Numbered from the stretch's first letter, positions 49,242-61,868 are shown. The stretch: DNA of 64,000 nt from Owenia fusiformis (GCA_903813345.2 CAIIXF020000005.1:32057375-32121374); one strand, 5' to 3'. A program made the numbers and translations. Notes: generated by a model not told the origin, from the letters alone.

Positions 49242-49577
49242 CACAGGGAGATATGCTGATTACTCAATTAGTACAAAATAAGCACTCTGGCAAAAGCGCA
49301 CTCATGAGCACTCATGCCACGCGTGCTAATTCATGATATGAGTACTCATTTAGTGCTGAAAAATCAATTTTATCACTCATGATATGAGTAACAATTTAGC
49401 GCTAATAAATTAATGAAATTACTGCTATTTTATCACTCATTATTTGTACAAAAACATGCAATAAAACAGTACTCATGTCATAAGTGCTAACTTAGTACTG
49501 ATATTTACTGAAATGAGTACTCAATTAGCGCGAATATGCCATGAGTACTATTTTAGTACTCGGCATATCTCCCTGTG
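49242..49577. mobile_element. 336-bp MITE with CACAGGGAGATATGC ends in the IDE 3' UTR
   Basis: Exact 15-bp inverted ends lie at 49242-49256 and 49563-49577. The interior repeats the phrases GAGTACTCATTTAGTGCT, TCATGATATGAGTA and ACTCAATTAGCGC in both orientations. It begins 75 bp after the IDE stop codon, so it is probably transcribed in the 3' UTR. Confidence 0.75.
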
Positions 49578-50177
49578 ACAGAGAGGACTTGAGAATGGAC
49601 TAAGATAACAAACTCATAATGAAACTCAAAAAAGTCATGGACATGATAGATGCCATATGGATTGTATATTCAATTATAATAGCACCAAATAAGATTGATA
49701 ATAGAGACTTTACAAGATCTTTTATAACTCATCTATAAGTTAAAAGGATCATTGGGATTTTACTCATTTATATATTCATAATAATATATAGTTTAAAACT
49801 TAAGCAAAATCTCTAAATTATATTTTGTAAATCTCTAGTTTATATTTAACATTCTAACATGATATGTGATGTCACAATGACGAGAACAATTGATTTATTG
49901 GTCTATATTGGGGTATGTATGACCTGTAAATTTCAATATAGACTAAAAAATGTAATGACTATTACAATTGCATACTGACAACCCCTCTGAACCAATCTAG
50001 TCACAATATAGACATGACACATGTCAATATGTGACGTCAGTTTCATTATTGATATTTTTGCAAACTATTTAGCTAGGAGGAAATCCGGTAAATAGAATGT
50101 CCAAAACATTAGAATTTTTCAGATTGAAAATAATCAAATCGGAAGAAACGTAGGTTTTATCATGTTAGAATCGTAAC

Positions 50178-50336
50178 AAAGACCTCGATTCTATGATTTA
50201 TGGCAAATACATGACCTTAAATTTTATTCTGCCCATTGCCAAAGACCTCAATCGCTACGATTTCGGTCTTTTAACAATGCACAGAATAAAATTTTCGGTC
50301 ATATATTGCGCCATAAATCATAGAATCTCGGTCTTT
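50178..50336. repeat. 159-bp hairpin with ~63-bp arms
   Basis: AAAGACCTCGATTCTATGAT...ATTCTG and its inverted copy CAGAATAAAATTTTCGGTC...ATAGAATCTCGGTCTTT flank a centre that is itself a small inverted repeat (AAAGACCTCAATCG / CGATTTCGGTCTTT). This gives two nested stems with the same AAAGACC tips. Confidence 0.75.
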
Positions 50337-51864
50337 ATTCCTTAATTTTAAGTTTAATAAAGCTTGGGAAAGTACTTTTATCACACTCCTATAATGTTGT
50401 AAGAATAGAAAGTCCTCAAAGGTAGGAAAAATGATTACTTTTGTATTTTGATGTCCTCTGACCTCTGATATATGTTGTTATTCATTGACATATGAAGACA
50501 TTGAGTATGTCGCTCTGCTTTCTTTATAGACAATACATATCATTTTTTGTGGTTCATTATATAAATAGGTAAATGCTAATTTATATTTGGGTTTAATGAT
50601 TTTAATCATAGAAAATATGCTCATGGATCTCTATTCCTAGGACATCACTCCTGGGACCTCTATTACTGAAGTCATCCAATATGTATAGCAGTCACCTTAA
50701 CTTACAGGGATTTACCCCTATTAGTAATCTATAAATGTAATCAGTGGTCACTGACCATATGTTGTATTTTATTTGTTTATTTATAATGTTCAGTTTAAGA
50801 AAATTATATAAGTTAATGTACAAATGACATTGAAAGATGTATTTTTAACTCATATTTATTCAAAACTTATTGTACTTTATACACCTCAATATTACAGATT
50901 AGTGAATCTCTTGAGTGTTTGAAGCAATCATATTGCTCCTGTTTTGATTTGCTAAGGGATGGCCCATGATTGATTATTTGTTTTTGATAAAACAGTAATA
51001 TAAATGTATCTGAATTCTAATTTTGGCCTAGTCCAGAAACATGAGAAAACAGATTGTTCTTGATTTAGTTGACTATTCATTTTGGTAATTTTACCTTTGA
51101 TCATCAAGGAATGAAAATTCTGGACGAGTCTAGAGAATTTATCATGAGATTTTGTGAAAATCATATGCACAAATTCAGCATGTTTTACAGTTCTCAGGTA
51201 TCAGAGTATTTTTGTGAAATATCCAAATGAATTAAAGTCTGTGAAAATTATAGAGCTTCCCCACTTGGGAAATATTGTGCAGTAAGGAAAATGAAACAAT
51301 AAAGTGTGCTACAAGTGTGCTGGTAGCACATGACAAATAATGAAATGTGTTTTTCTAGCTGAGTAATCCAAGATATTCAAACAAGGCTTTTAGAATTTCA
51401 GCAATTTATTTTTTTGGATTTTCTGTAGTTAGAATAAATCACCAGTTAAACCAATCAGGGCTTCTAAATCCTATATGAACACAGAGATTGATTACTAAAT
51501 AAAAAGTAACAAAATATAAGGCTGAATTTTATCACACACATCTTTATTTACTTTAAAACAAAAATCCAGAATTGATTTAAAAATAAAAAATCAAGGTCAT
51601 GTTAGAGTTCAATAGGGGACTTAAAGCTGGTCAAGATCCGAGGAAATCCTGGTCCACTGAAACTTTGGGATAGAAATCCCTGGTATTGAGGTACCCTGAA
51701 CTAAAATACATTGTACATCTTAAGGTAATATAGAAGGTGATGTCTCGGATATTACTTTGAGGAAATAATACACAATGACTCCTAGCCAAAGAAATCTAAG
51801 TTCAACCAAATCCCTGGGATACAATGATGTCAATAATTGTAATACTACATTTGCTACTATAATT

Positions 51865-52140
51865 CAACAGCTATGGCTCATTGGCAGGGCCATGGTTACA
51901 CAATCGCTTGGTCTCCGGTTCGATTCCCAGTTCTGACAAAATGTGTTATGTATTTCTGGGTGTTTGACGAGTGGTCCACGACTCATATAAGACATGTAAA
52001 GGTGTATACTTGTATTTCTGTGCACCAGTGCACTTAAACGATCACAGGATCCTTCAAGAAAGGATTTCTGACACTGTCTTAAAGTACAAAATACATAAAA
52101 TATGGAATACACCAATGGTGGTAACCAAAATACAATACAA
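51865..52140 (+). mobile_element. tRNA-derived SINE
   Basis: The head has an A-box-like TATGGCTCATTGGCAGGG and a B-box GGTTCGATTCCC, spaced as in a tRNA. A non-tRNA body follows, ending in AATACAATACAATGCAG. There is no cloverleaf acceptor pairing, so it is a SINE rather than a functional tRNA. Confidence 0.65.
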
Positions 52141-52202
52141 TGCAGATTGTCGGCTGAAGTTATTAATATGATTTTTAATAATCATGTCAGTAATACTACC
52201 TA

Positions 52203-52335
52203 GGCATTAACATGGAAAATGTCACCACCTGCCATTTGTCACAGATTCCGAACATCAACCACCAAACACCAACTGCCACCTCAAAAATGTTTGGGACCAT
52301 AACAATCCCACATTTGGTGGTGACATGAAAACTGA
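52203..52335 (+). mobile_element. ATGTCACCACC-family MITE, copy 4
   Basis: It begins GGCATTAACATGGAAAATGT, continues CACCACCTGCCA, and ends GGTGGTGACATGAAA. The interior CCAAACACCAACTGCCA is shared with copy 5. Confidence 0.7.
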
Positions 52336-52520
52336 TAAAATAGGTGTCAATTGCTGCCAATAGGTTAATTGTTAAAATGGCAGTTAAGTTAATTAATGTT
52401 AATCAATTAATATAAAATTAAAGTTTAAGTCAAATGCAGCATAATGTAGATCAATAACTTTGATTGTTCGCAGCATAAGATAATATTGCCTCATTCAAAT
52501 TATCTGAAATGCAAGTTGTT

Positions 52521-55500
52521 CTAGTCTGCCTTCTTCTTTTCACCGAATCCTAGTGATTTCCAAATCATGGTAAATGTCTCTGTAAATATCAAAGTTCCTC
52601 CAAACACAAGAGTCGCTCCCATCCAATGGTTTGTAGTGAATGGGTTTTTAAAGTACATTATTGAGAATATGAGACTAACAAACTTCCTCAGGGTGACTAC
52701 TAAGGTGACAGTCAGAGACTGACATTCTGTTGTCAATATGAACACAGATCTTATGCAGATGTATCTGAGAAAACAGTTAAGAAAACAACTAGGTATAAAT
52801 ACAATGGAGCAGTCACATAATAAAACAAGGCATTAACAAAGAAAATGTCACCACATGCCACTTGTTACAGACACTGAATACCGAATGCCAAACATCCATC
52901 GCAGAACACCAAGTTGGAAACTATAACAATATGTCAACACTCATGGTGGTAACATAGTAAAAATGGTAGAACTGAAAATCATGAGATATCCTACTAAAAT
53001 AGTACATTATATTTGAACAGGTTTTAGTCTAAAAGGATACTGTGTGATGACATTCCCAGCCAGGTACAGCCAGAGACATGGTATAGGGATCCCTAGTACA
53101 TTAATTGGCTCTGAAAAAGAACAAATTAAATGTATATATAGATTAATCTTAATAAAAACAGTAATATATGAGACTAAAACGATATATCACACTTCCAAAT
53201 ATTCAATGCACAAAAATCATATCAGAAGTATTTCATCAAATAATGATGTTGACTCAAAATAGGTGAGCCAAATTCAAATTGATGAGGAAAAAGAGTCAAA
53301 GGGGACATAATATAATCAAAAGAGTTCATCTTCATACTTTCAATTCAAAAAATGCATAAATTCGTATTTTGCTGAAATGTAGATGAAGAGTGCACCCTTT
53401 GTAAGAACTCAACCATATTAACACTCTGAATGTCTCCACTATATAAATATGAGACAATTCCTCAATTTAATTAGTTTACTTCTGAGTTCATCACAATACT
53501 AAAGTTCCTAAAAGTAGCTAAAATTAATCTCACATTCTATAACTCTCAAAAATGGCAATGAAAATTACATTTGGGATCATTAAAAGTACCCAAATCTTCT
53601 GCAATTATCAGAGGCTAGTGTGGCCAGCTGATAGGGAAACAGGGTGATAAAGAATGCTACCTGAATTGTTGAACTCTACGGCAGTTGAATATATATCCGT
53701 TGAGAGCAGTAAGAACCCAGGCAGAGGTAGAGCATGCTGAAAAACAAATATGAACAATTTACTTATTTCATTCATTTTAAAGCTTAGGACTAAAATGATG
53801 AGATAAATTAGCGACTGATATAACTTTAATAGGATGGTACTATTATACCAAATCTTAAGAAGATGTCTTTTCAAATTGGCATAACCTAAATATGTGCATG
53901 ACCTAAAAAAGTACTTATCAAAATAAACTTGTCTTATAAAAATGTCTTATCAAATGGGTATAATCTAAATAAGATATCTTATCTGATGGACTGAATTTAA
54001 AAAAGATAGTATCATCTTATCGAAAGGGTGTAATCAAGATATGATATGATATCAAATGGGCTTAACCTTTCGAGACTTATGATTAAACTTATTAAAGTTA
54101 GAAATGATTAAAAACATGCTCATTCAACAAATGTTCTTGTAAATAAAATAGGTACATATCTAGTGAAATGGTAGTTAATAAATTCACTCGACTTACATTG
54201 TAAAACAAGGCCTCTTTAGGGTGTTTGCCCCACTTTGCATACATTGTCTCCTGGAAGATACCCATTCTGGCTGACATGAACAGTGCAAACAGCAACATTG
54301 AGATACCTGTGGGGGACATCAATGCAATTTTTCAATAGTTGAATAAAATAATGATTAATAATCAATCAATATTTAAATTAAAAAAATCATTTGTTCAGAA
54401 AATGGAAATTGTTTAAGTGTCTTTGTTTTTTTTTGTTTTGTTTTTATTCATAGAATTTATTTTACAAATACATGTACATAAAGTACATAAACATTATACA
54501 CTTGTAGTGGCTTTGTTGAAGGCATTATCAGCCACTTGATTAATAATTGCAGACTGAAGAAAAAAGAAAAATTTAAATATGGACTCAAGAGTGAAGTGAG
54601 TGGTGGCAGGGAAACCTACACATTTGCACACTTTTCTTTGTTGCAGACAGAGAGGGGACAAGGTCTGCCATTTACATATATAATATTCTTGATAGACCTT
54701 AAAGGTATTACAATGAGTTAATTAATATAAGCTACCATACCTATAAGCCATCTAGTGTATTCATATAATTTATCCTCTGCACTTTCAGAGCTACTGCCAT
54801 GTGATTTCTGAAAACATTTGCGACATATTGAGTACATCATGTTGAAGACAATACTGTGTGGGAATTCAGTATTCAAAAGGCCAAAGTGAGAGAAAATATT
54901 GTACAGTATCGGGAATTAAATTAAGTAATGAATTTGATGATATGTTTACTAAGTAGTCTTTTAAGAATCAGGGGGTTTACTAAAGCTCCTGAAATGTTTA
55001 GATATTAATATTGGGGGAAAATTAATCTGAAAAAGAGGCAAATATGTATTCTTATTTAATGAAATGGAATTTGAGAGTACACATTTTTTCAACTCTGGAA
55101 ATCCACCCAAATTTTTTCAACAAGTGTTTACAAATGTGTACAAATTGAGACAATTGTGACACAATATATAGGGGGGGGACTTCATACGTACCACATCCCC
55201 AGCTGATGCTATAGTGCAGATTGCTATACCAGCAGAGATCATCAATACTGATAGGTACTTTGATAGTTTATACCTAGAAATAAACAATATCATCTTTAGT
55301 ATTCATAATTTTCTATCCAAATTCTCAATTATGAAAGAAGACCCCCTCAATCCTCTCTAAATAAATCAATTTTACAACTACAAGTTCTGGTCATTTTTCT
55401 TTGGCACTGTGCTTAAATCTTTACATGAAAAAAACTGTTTACTTTATTCACAGTTTATATATCAACACTGATCCTATCCTGTGCATGTTACATCACATAG

Positions 55501-58500
55501 AAGTAAATTAAAGGGATTGCAAAAATAATTTTTACATGGATGAAGTACATGGTCAAAATACAAAACATCAAAGGTAAATTTGTTCAAATATTGAAATCAA
55601 ACAAAATACAAACAAATTGCGTGCCATTATCTGTGTACATGCACACAGAGTTTCTTCTAACCTTACCTTTTCTTCAGGAGTATTATTCCAAGCACCATGT
55701 TTGCCATAAGAGAACCCTAAAAGTAAATTTGAAGGTACAATCATACTTAAATCAACTGTCAATCAAGATGCACTTTTAAACTCAATTTCAACTGAAACAA
55801 CAGTTATTTAGGAAATATTAAATGTGTTTTATATATATTTATATACAACATTTACAGGAACTATATTATGTGAGGTCCAAAGTTGACTATTGAAGAGTTA
55901 TACCTCGTACTGAGACACCATGTATAAAGAGCATATCCTATGATTAATGAGTGATATGATTTTTATCCACAATTGGATTTGATATCTGCACAAGCAAGCA
56001 TAGCGAGAGAGTGGAGATATCAATGTATGGGTTGAATAAAAGTCATATCATGAGTAAATCGTAGTATGTTCTTTTTATATGTCTCAAGTACTGACTAATG
56101 TATACCATCCAATTTGCGATTTTATGGAAAAACCTCCCCAGAAAGAAAGAACTACCCCATGCTCATGAGTAAATCGTAGTACACTGTATGTTCTTTTTGT
56201 ATATCTCAAGTACTGACTAATGTATACCATCCAATTTGCGATTTTATGGAAAAACCTCCCCAGAGAGAAAGAACTAGCCCATGACGAGACAGCTAAAAAT
56301 TTATTGAAATTGATGACCTTAAGCAACATTAAGCTGTTGATGGAAAAGAAATTAAACAGTACCAAATTCAGGTTATTGTGAAAATGTGTCATGGTTTAAA
56401 GTGTCAGTTTCCTTTTTATAAATTTCATCATGAGAATACCTTCAAAAATATGAGACACAAAACATGCAGGAAATAAGCTATGTGTTCTGTTAAAAGTATG
56501 TTAGATTTTTAGTAAAAGCACTAGCAGAGTGATAACTCATGCATTAAAGCAACAGAAGCTTGTTTTATTGGTATCTTATATGATTATGTTACTGATGATA
56601 TCATTCATTTTCACCAGGATATACTTGACTGAACTATTGTAAAAGTATTTACCTTAATGAAGATGAAAACAACATTTGGCACAATGACACTTTAGAAAAA
56701 AATGAGTGACTAGGGTAAAGCACAAAGGATAAAATCATAATACAAATTATAAACAGGTATACCTTATACATTTACTAATAAATAAAAAATACTGATACAC
56801 AAATGTACAAATGACTGATATACTGATAAATATCATGTTGTGACTCATGCATAATTTTATTTAAAGCATGGTATTGTAATGACCTATGGGCACTTGTCCG
56901 GGTAACTGTAGTGGAATGAGCCAGATACAGACCTGGAAGGGAGTGTGCTAAATTCAATGCCCCATGCAGGAATCGAACCCAGGATCTTCCGCTCCAGCGT
57001 CTGATGCTCTACCGCTTGAGCTATCAAAACTTAAGTCAACACAGCTGAGCTGTAGTAGCAACTTGCTAGCCAGGGATTCGTTTTTGGTCCGATCGTAACT
57101 TACAATTCTGCGAAAACCATTGTCCAACAATGACCGAAACGTCAATTACGACGGTTATAATTTATGACGAACAATGACCGAATCGTACATTTACGATGGT
57201 TCCAAAAAACAAACCCCAGGGTCTTTACACCATGAAGCATTTGGTCAACCATGATTTGTAGACTTAATTTTACTTTTATGTTACTTACAGCTCTAAATAT
57301 CATGTGCAACGGTGGGGATATGTTGAAACTAAAGGCCCAGTTGTTTATAACTTGCACAGCAAAGAACATAAAAACCATAATCAAATAGTTTCTGAAAATA
57401 CATGAATTGAATTTGTGGGATGAGCACTGGGTAAAGCAAAAAAGCATATGTCTAAATAGCATCTGCAAAATATACACCAGTGGTCTTCTCAAAGATTCCA
57501 AGCCTTTTTACACACAATGAGTTTCATAAACTTCTAGGTCATCTACCCCATCTTCATTTCAAAAAAAATTGTTGAGAAAAGGTTCTCAGAAGGTTTTTTA
57601 GAATAAAGCCTTTTTCTCGCTACCTACCCACAAAAAGAAATAAATGATATGTGGAATTTAGAGAGAAATCAGAGACAGTTCATTACTGTGAGATAATCAT
57701 TAGCGATATATGGGGGGGGGGGAGGGGGGTATACACAACCAATCTCTAACAGTACCATAGAGTACAATTTTAGCTAACTGTAAAGTACCACAATGCATTA
57801 ACATGACAAAATGTCACCACCTAGTTGCCCACAATATTATGAGTTCAATCTAAGTTAGATTTGAACTTCTGAGAACTTGTGGATGATTCTTGTAAAAAAC
57901 TTTTGCCAATATTTCACCACTTTTGGTGGTGACATAATAAAATATGGTACGTTGACTTAAACAGTACCATACCATCCTGCGACTTTACACTGTACAACAT
58001 CATACTCGAATGGTAGCCTTAATGTACCATACAGTACCATGATTTCAGAGTGTAGGTTGGAGGTGTTTGTAATTAGTAAGCAGGTGAGTAAGTGAATCAG
58101 TTTGTTTTATTGTTCCACAAAAATGCACAGATTATTTAAAGGGGTAATAAAGGTTAGATCATTACCACTCCTAAAATACTCCTATGCTATACATCACAAT
58201 CTCTAGTGATATACAGGGTGATCCAAAAAGTTTCCATTTTTGATAACATTTTCCTTTCAATAAAAATGCTACTCTATCAAAAATAGATGGTTCCAGTTTG
58301 GACCACCCAGTACATGCAGTAGTAGTAGTATATGTACTGGATACATAATCATGTATTAATCAGAACAGACAGCCACAATAATAGAGAAAAATTAATGGAG
58401 AAAATCACTTAGCATTGAACAAGCAATGATAACTTAATATTTAATGGACAAAGGGTGGGGTCTGGTGCTCTCTTAAATAAGTTTTATGAAAAAATTGATT

Positions 58501-61500
58501 TTTAACCAGGCCCGTGAAGAACCGGATGGTTATTTAAACAAAGAGATATAAACAATTGAGATATAGAAAACAAGTAAACTATGAAAACACACAAAACAGT
58601 GCAGACTTGCCAACCTCAAATAAACTAGTTTTTGTGTTGTTATATTAGGACTGTTGCCAGAGCGAATTTTTATGCAAATTATTACATAAATGCAGCAAAG
58701 ACACCCCCGGTAATTGGAAGAAATGAACGAAGGGGGAGGGGGAGTAGCTGATTTTCGCTAGAAGACCTAACATATTTCCCAGTGCCGTGCACCTATTCGT
58801 TTAGCAATTCAATTGTAAACTTTCTCTTGAAAAATAAATCTTCCAGATTTGTAGAATTTTCTAGCTAAAATCAGCTACTCCCCCTCCGTTCATTTCTTCC
58901 GATCACCTGGCGCGATAGAAAAAAGAGAGAGTGTAATATTGAAAGTAATATTTTCAAGAAGCTCGCTAGTGTGTCCATTGCAACAATTTTACTTATATAT
59001 TGAACATTTTTATGCCAAGAAAGTAGGTGTTCACTACAGAGAGGGTACTTTATACAGAAGTCAGTAAAGTTTGTGTGGAGAAAGGTGTCCACTAAAGGTG
59101 TTCATTGGAGAGATGGTAGTCACTACAGAAAGGGTACTTTATACAGAAGTCAGTAAAGTTTGTGTGGAGAAAGGTGTCTACTAAAGGTGTTCACTGGAGA
59201 GATGGTGTTCACTACAGAAAGGGTACTTTATACAGAAGTCAGTAAAGTTTGTGTGGAGAAAGGTGTCCACTAAAGGTGTTCATTGGAGAGATGGTAGTCA
59301 CTACAGAAAGGGTACTTTATACAGAAGTCAGTAAAGTTTGTGTGGAGAAAGGTGTCTACTAAAGGTGTTCACTGGAGAGATGGTGTTCACTACAGAAAGG
59401 GTACTTTATACAGAAGTCAGTAAAGTTTGTGTGGAGAAAGGTGTCCACGAGAGGTGTTCACTGGAGAGATGGTGTTCATTAAGACAGGTTTTACTGTACT
59501 ACCCTTTTGATCAGAGCCTAGTATATTAAGAAGAAATACAATTAAACTTTTTGAAGTAGTAATTGAATATAGAAGTTGAAATATTATTAGAGACACACAA
59601 AAAAGTATGATATCAGCCAAAACATAAGTGACAACCATCATTTTGAGATATTGACACAAAATAAAACCGTGGTATGATTTCAATTTTTCTATTTTACCAG
59701 AATATTCCAAGAATTGGCAAGTCAGCAGAAACCATTGTTATATTAAATATGTAAATTAGAACCTAGTACTGTGATCATGCAACCCGTGTATGCATAAAAC
59801 TTACTGCACGGAATATCATGTGTAAAGGCATGGAGATGTTGAAGCCGATGGCCATGTTGTTTACAACTTGTACAACAAAGAACATGGAAACCATAAAGAA
59901 ATAATTGCTGGAAATAGATGGAAATTTGAACAATAATCCATCAGTAATTAGAGGATAAACAATTCAAAAAGGATGATGGACTGAATAATTAAATAGTAAA
60001 TCTAGTAGTCTCAAATTATTTTGTTTATCTTATATTTTAAATATCGATATGCTTACTATTTCTACTTACTTCATAGGAATGGCAGAACTTTTCCTGCCAA
60101 AATCTGCATAGAAGACAAACCCCTCGAGAGCAATAAATAAGAACTGAGCAAATGTCACAATGTTTCCTGAGTTGCTGTTACCCCTAAAACATAAAAAAAT
60201 ATTAACAACATTACATTTATTACATACAACAACTAAATTTCATCTTGGAAAAGCCATATCCTTATTTAATTTTCATTTCTTTTGAATGTTGTCTTATGAT
60301 GTTTGTCTGATAATTGTAGAATGAAATTGTTTCATATTTGCCATAGAGGCATAGCCAGCTTTTAGTCAGGGGGGTGCGATCGCCAAAGAAATTTCGGTTT
60401 TCAGTCAGGGGCGTATGATCTTGGCATAAGCAACCCAAAGAAAATTTAGATTTGTTTTGAATTTTACAAAAATTGATGTAACTTCCTTCAAAGTTGAGCT
60501 AGAAGCTTCAAATAAAAAGCATTTTAAAGCTCTTTTCTTCCTCTATCTAATGGTTATATTTCCATTGGTTAAGGGGGGGGGTGCGATCACACCATCACAG
60601 CCCCTCCTGGTTATGCCTATGCGCCATATACATACACAGCAAGTGATAATGAACCAGACTGGTTCAATAGCGTGACAGACTCGGTTCAATAGTTATTTTT
60701 GAATTCAAGTTACCTATAACTGGCTATCTATTTTTTTGTGTCATCATTGTGTTTTTTTTATGAAATCAGTGACATTTTGGAATGTTTGGAACTCCTCAAA
60801 TAAGCATTAAAGCAATAGGGATGAAAAGGTCAGGACCCGTGAAGAGGAATAAATAAATCTAAATCTGAATTTTGAATTTTCACAAGAAACTTAGCCCATC
60901 ATACTTGTGTCGCACGAAAGAAGGTTTCAGTAATCAAAATATCATTAATTTATCAACAGGAAGTCAGGTCTTATGCTTGTTTTAAGTCCAAGAATGGGGA
61001 GAATATGAAGGCTCACAGGCAAAGATAAACAACATTTTTTTAACGTTTAATTTTTTGTTGGTGATTTCTGATCTGCTCTTTATAGTTCTTGTAGTTAGAG
61101 AATACATGGTCTCTATCTTTCAGGTAAGCCAATAGATGTCAGGTGTTGATACAAGTTCCTGTGAGATTATGCGTACATATGTTATGTCCCAAATGACAAA
61201 ACCATCAACTGAAGTAATGATTACGCAATTTTGGATAGATTTTATTGTCTTTTGCAGAGAAGTCCGGTAATCACAAACTAAAGGGTGCTACCCAACTTTT
61301 GACCCAACTATCCGTTAAAAGTGTTAAGTCATGAGGGTTATCATTCATAATATCAATAGGCTATCCTGGACCCTCCTTGGAGAGAAGATGGTATAGATCA
61401 TGATTTGGGCTTGCCCCAAATCATAACTGCATACTGACTGTGGAGTAAGGGCAAAGGGGTGTAACGCCGAGACTAGAAATGGTGTAAGTTTGACACTTCC

Positions 61501-61868
61501 TTATTAGAAATTAGGATTTCCGATTTCTTATTTAAAAAAACACCTTGAGATCTCGATCCAAATCGAGAAGTGAAACATGGCTTCCACCGAGAGAATAAGA
61601 ACAAATAAACAACAAGGTGTCAAAGTTACCCCAGAGTCGTAGTTACCCCAAATAGAAACGAAATGGTGTCGACGTTATATCCCTTCGCCCTAACATAGTC
61701 TAGATCTATCTAGATCTAGGCCTAACAGTAACACTAAAATAAAAAAAATAGACTCTGATTAGGCAGAATATTATGAAAAAATACTACTTACTTGACCAAT
61801 AATTCAAGGAATACGACATTACTACAGCATCCTATGAACACCAAGGCTATGGGAACCGCTGGATGCAT
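52521..61868 (-). CDS. SLC35B4: SLC35B4, UDP-GlcNAc / UDP-xylose transporter
   Basis: Ten exons in transcript order: 61868-61792, 60183-60070, then either 59907-59805 or 57391-57289, 55716-55667, 55273-55192, 54807-54741, 54306-54197, 53736-53661, 53110-53041, 52764-52521. The phases agree and give 330 aa (human 331). The N-terminus is LVFIGCCSNVVFLELL; later blocks are GNIVTFAQFLFIALEGF, NNMAIGFNISMPLHMIFR, MSARMGIFQETMY, KHPKEALFYN, HALPLPGF and FILTTECQSLTVTLVVTLRK. It is a multi-pass nucleotide-sugar transporter of the DMT superfamily (about ten TM helices expected) feeding Golgi/ER glycosylation. The C-terminus KKAD has lysines at -3 and -4, a KKxx ER-retrieval pattern. The third coding exon exists in two intact versions (see separate entries). 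The start is the only Met before the conserved PALVF-like block. Confidence 0.95.
52829..52955 (+). mobile_element. ATGTCACCACC-family MITE, copy 5
   Basis: It begins GGCATTAACAAAGAAAATGT and continues CACCACATGCCACTTGTTAC. The right end ATGGTGGTAACATAG is degraded. It lies in an SLC35B4 intron. Confidence 0.6.
56050..56285. repeat. Tandem duplication, ~118-bp unit x2
   Basis: The phrase GAGTAAATCGTAGTA...GTTCTTTTT...TCAAGTACTGACTAATG...GGAAAAACCTCCCCAGA occurs twice head to tail with few changes. It lies in an SLC35B4 intron. Confidence 0.8.
56955..57040 (-). mobile_element. tRNA-like SINE head
   Basis: On the minus strand GATAGCTCAAGCGGTAGAGC (A-box region) and GGGTTCGATTCCTGCATGGG (B-box region) are spaced as in a tRNA. 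The ends do not pair as an acceptor stem. It lies in an SLC35B4 intron. Confidence 0.6.
57289..57391 (-). other. SLC35B4 duplicated exon, version A (downstream)
   Basis: 103 bp, acceptor CAG then AAAC, donor GTAAGT, same phases as version B. It encodes NYLIMVFMFFAVQVINNWAF then SFNISPPLHMIFRA (about residues 64-98). The reading frame is open and the family core NN...LHMIFR is kept. It differs from version B at about ten of 35 positions. Confidence 0.85.
57793..57950 (+). mobile_element. ATGTCACCACC-family MITE, copy 6, divergent interior
   Basis: It begins TGCATTAACATGACAAAATG then TCACCACCTAG and ends GGTGGTGACATAAT. The interior (GTTAGATTTGAACTTCTGAG) differs from other copies. Confidence 0.6.
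58212..58312. mobile_element. Mariner-like MITE with TA duplication
   Basis: TA followed by CAGGGTGATCCAAAAAGTTT on the left; on the right the inverted AAAAATAGATGGTTCCAGTT, TGGACCACCCAG then TA. It is about 100 bp in all. CAGGGTG...CCAAAAAGT ends are typical of Tc1/mariner relatives. Confidence 0.65.
59030..59485. repeat. 89-bp tandem repeat, 5 units
   Basis: GGGTACTTTATACAGAAGTC recurs at a spacing of 89 bp (ACTTTATAC at 59047, 59136, 59225, 59314, 59403). Units alternate between GGTGTCCACTAAAGG and GGTGTCTACTAAAGG, suggesting a two-unit higher-order repeat. It lies in an SLC35B4 intron, 320 bp from exon version B. Confidence 0.9.
59805..59907 (-). other. SLC35B4 duplicated exon, version B (upstream)
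   Basis: 103 bp, acceptor CAG then CAAT, donor GTAAGT. It encodes NYFFMVSMFFVVQVVNNMAI then GFNISMPLHMIFRA. It is closer to the vertebrate sequence at the end (MPLHMIFR). It lies 2.4 kb upstream of version A in transcript order. Confidence 0.85.
61445..61694. mobile_element. 250-bp inverted-end element upstream of SLC35B4 exon 1
   Basis: The left end AAGGGCAAAGGGGTGTAACG is mirrored by CGTTATATCCCTTCGCCCTA with a few mismatches. GTTACCCC-type strings lie inside. It is about 100 bp downstream of the first coding exon, in intron 1. Confidence 0.55.

Larger units (their letters stand above)
49168..52520. other. IDE-SLC35B4 tail-to-tail interval
   Basis: The IDE 3' UTR and the SLC35B4 3' UTR share this space. 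It holds a MITE directly after the IDE stop, a perfect-stem hairpin at 50178-50336, a tRNA-derived SINE and one ATGTCACCACC MITE. AATAAA occurs at 50355 and 51298 as possible IDE poly(A) signals. No further gene is seen. Confidence 0.55.
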
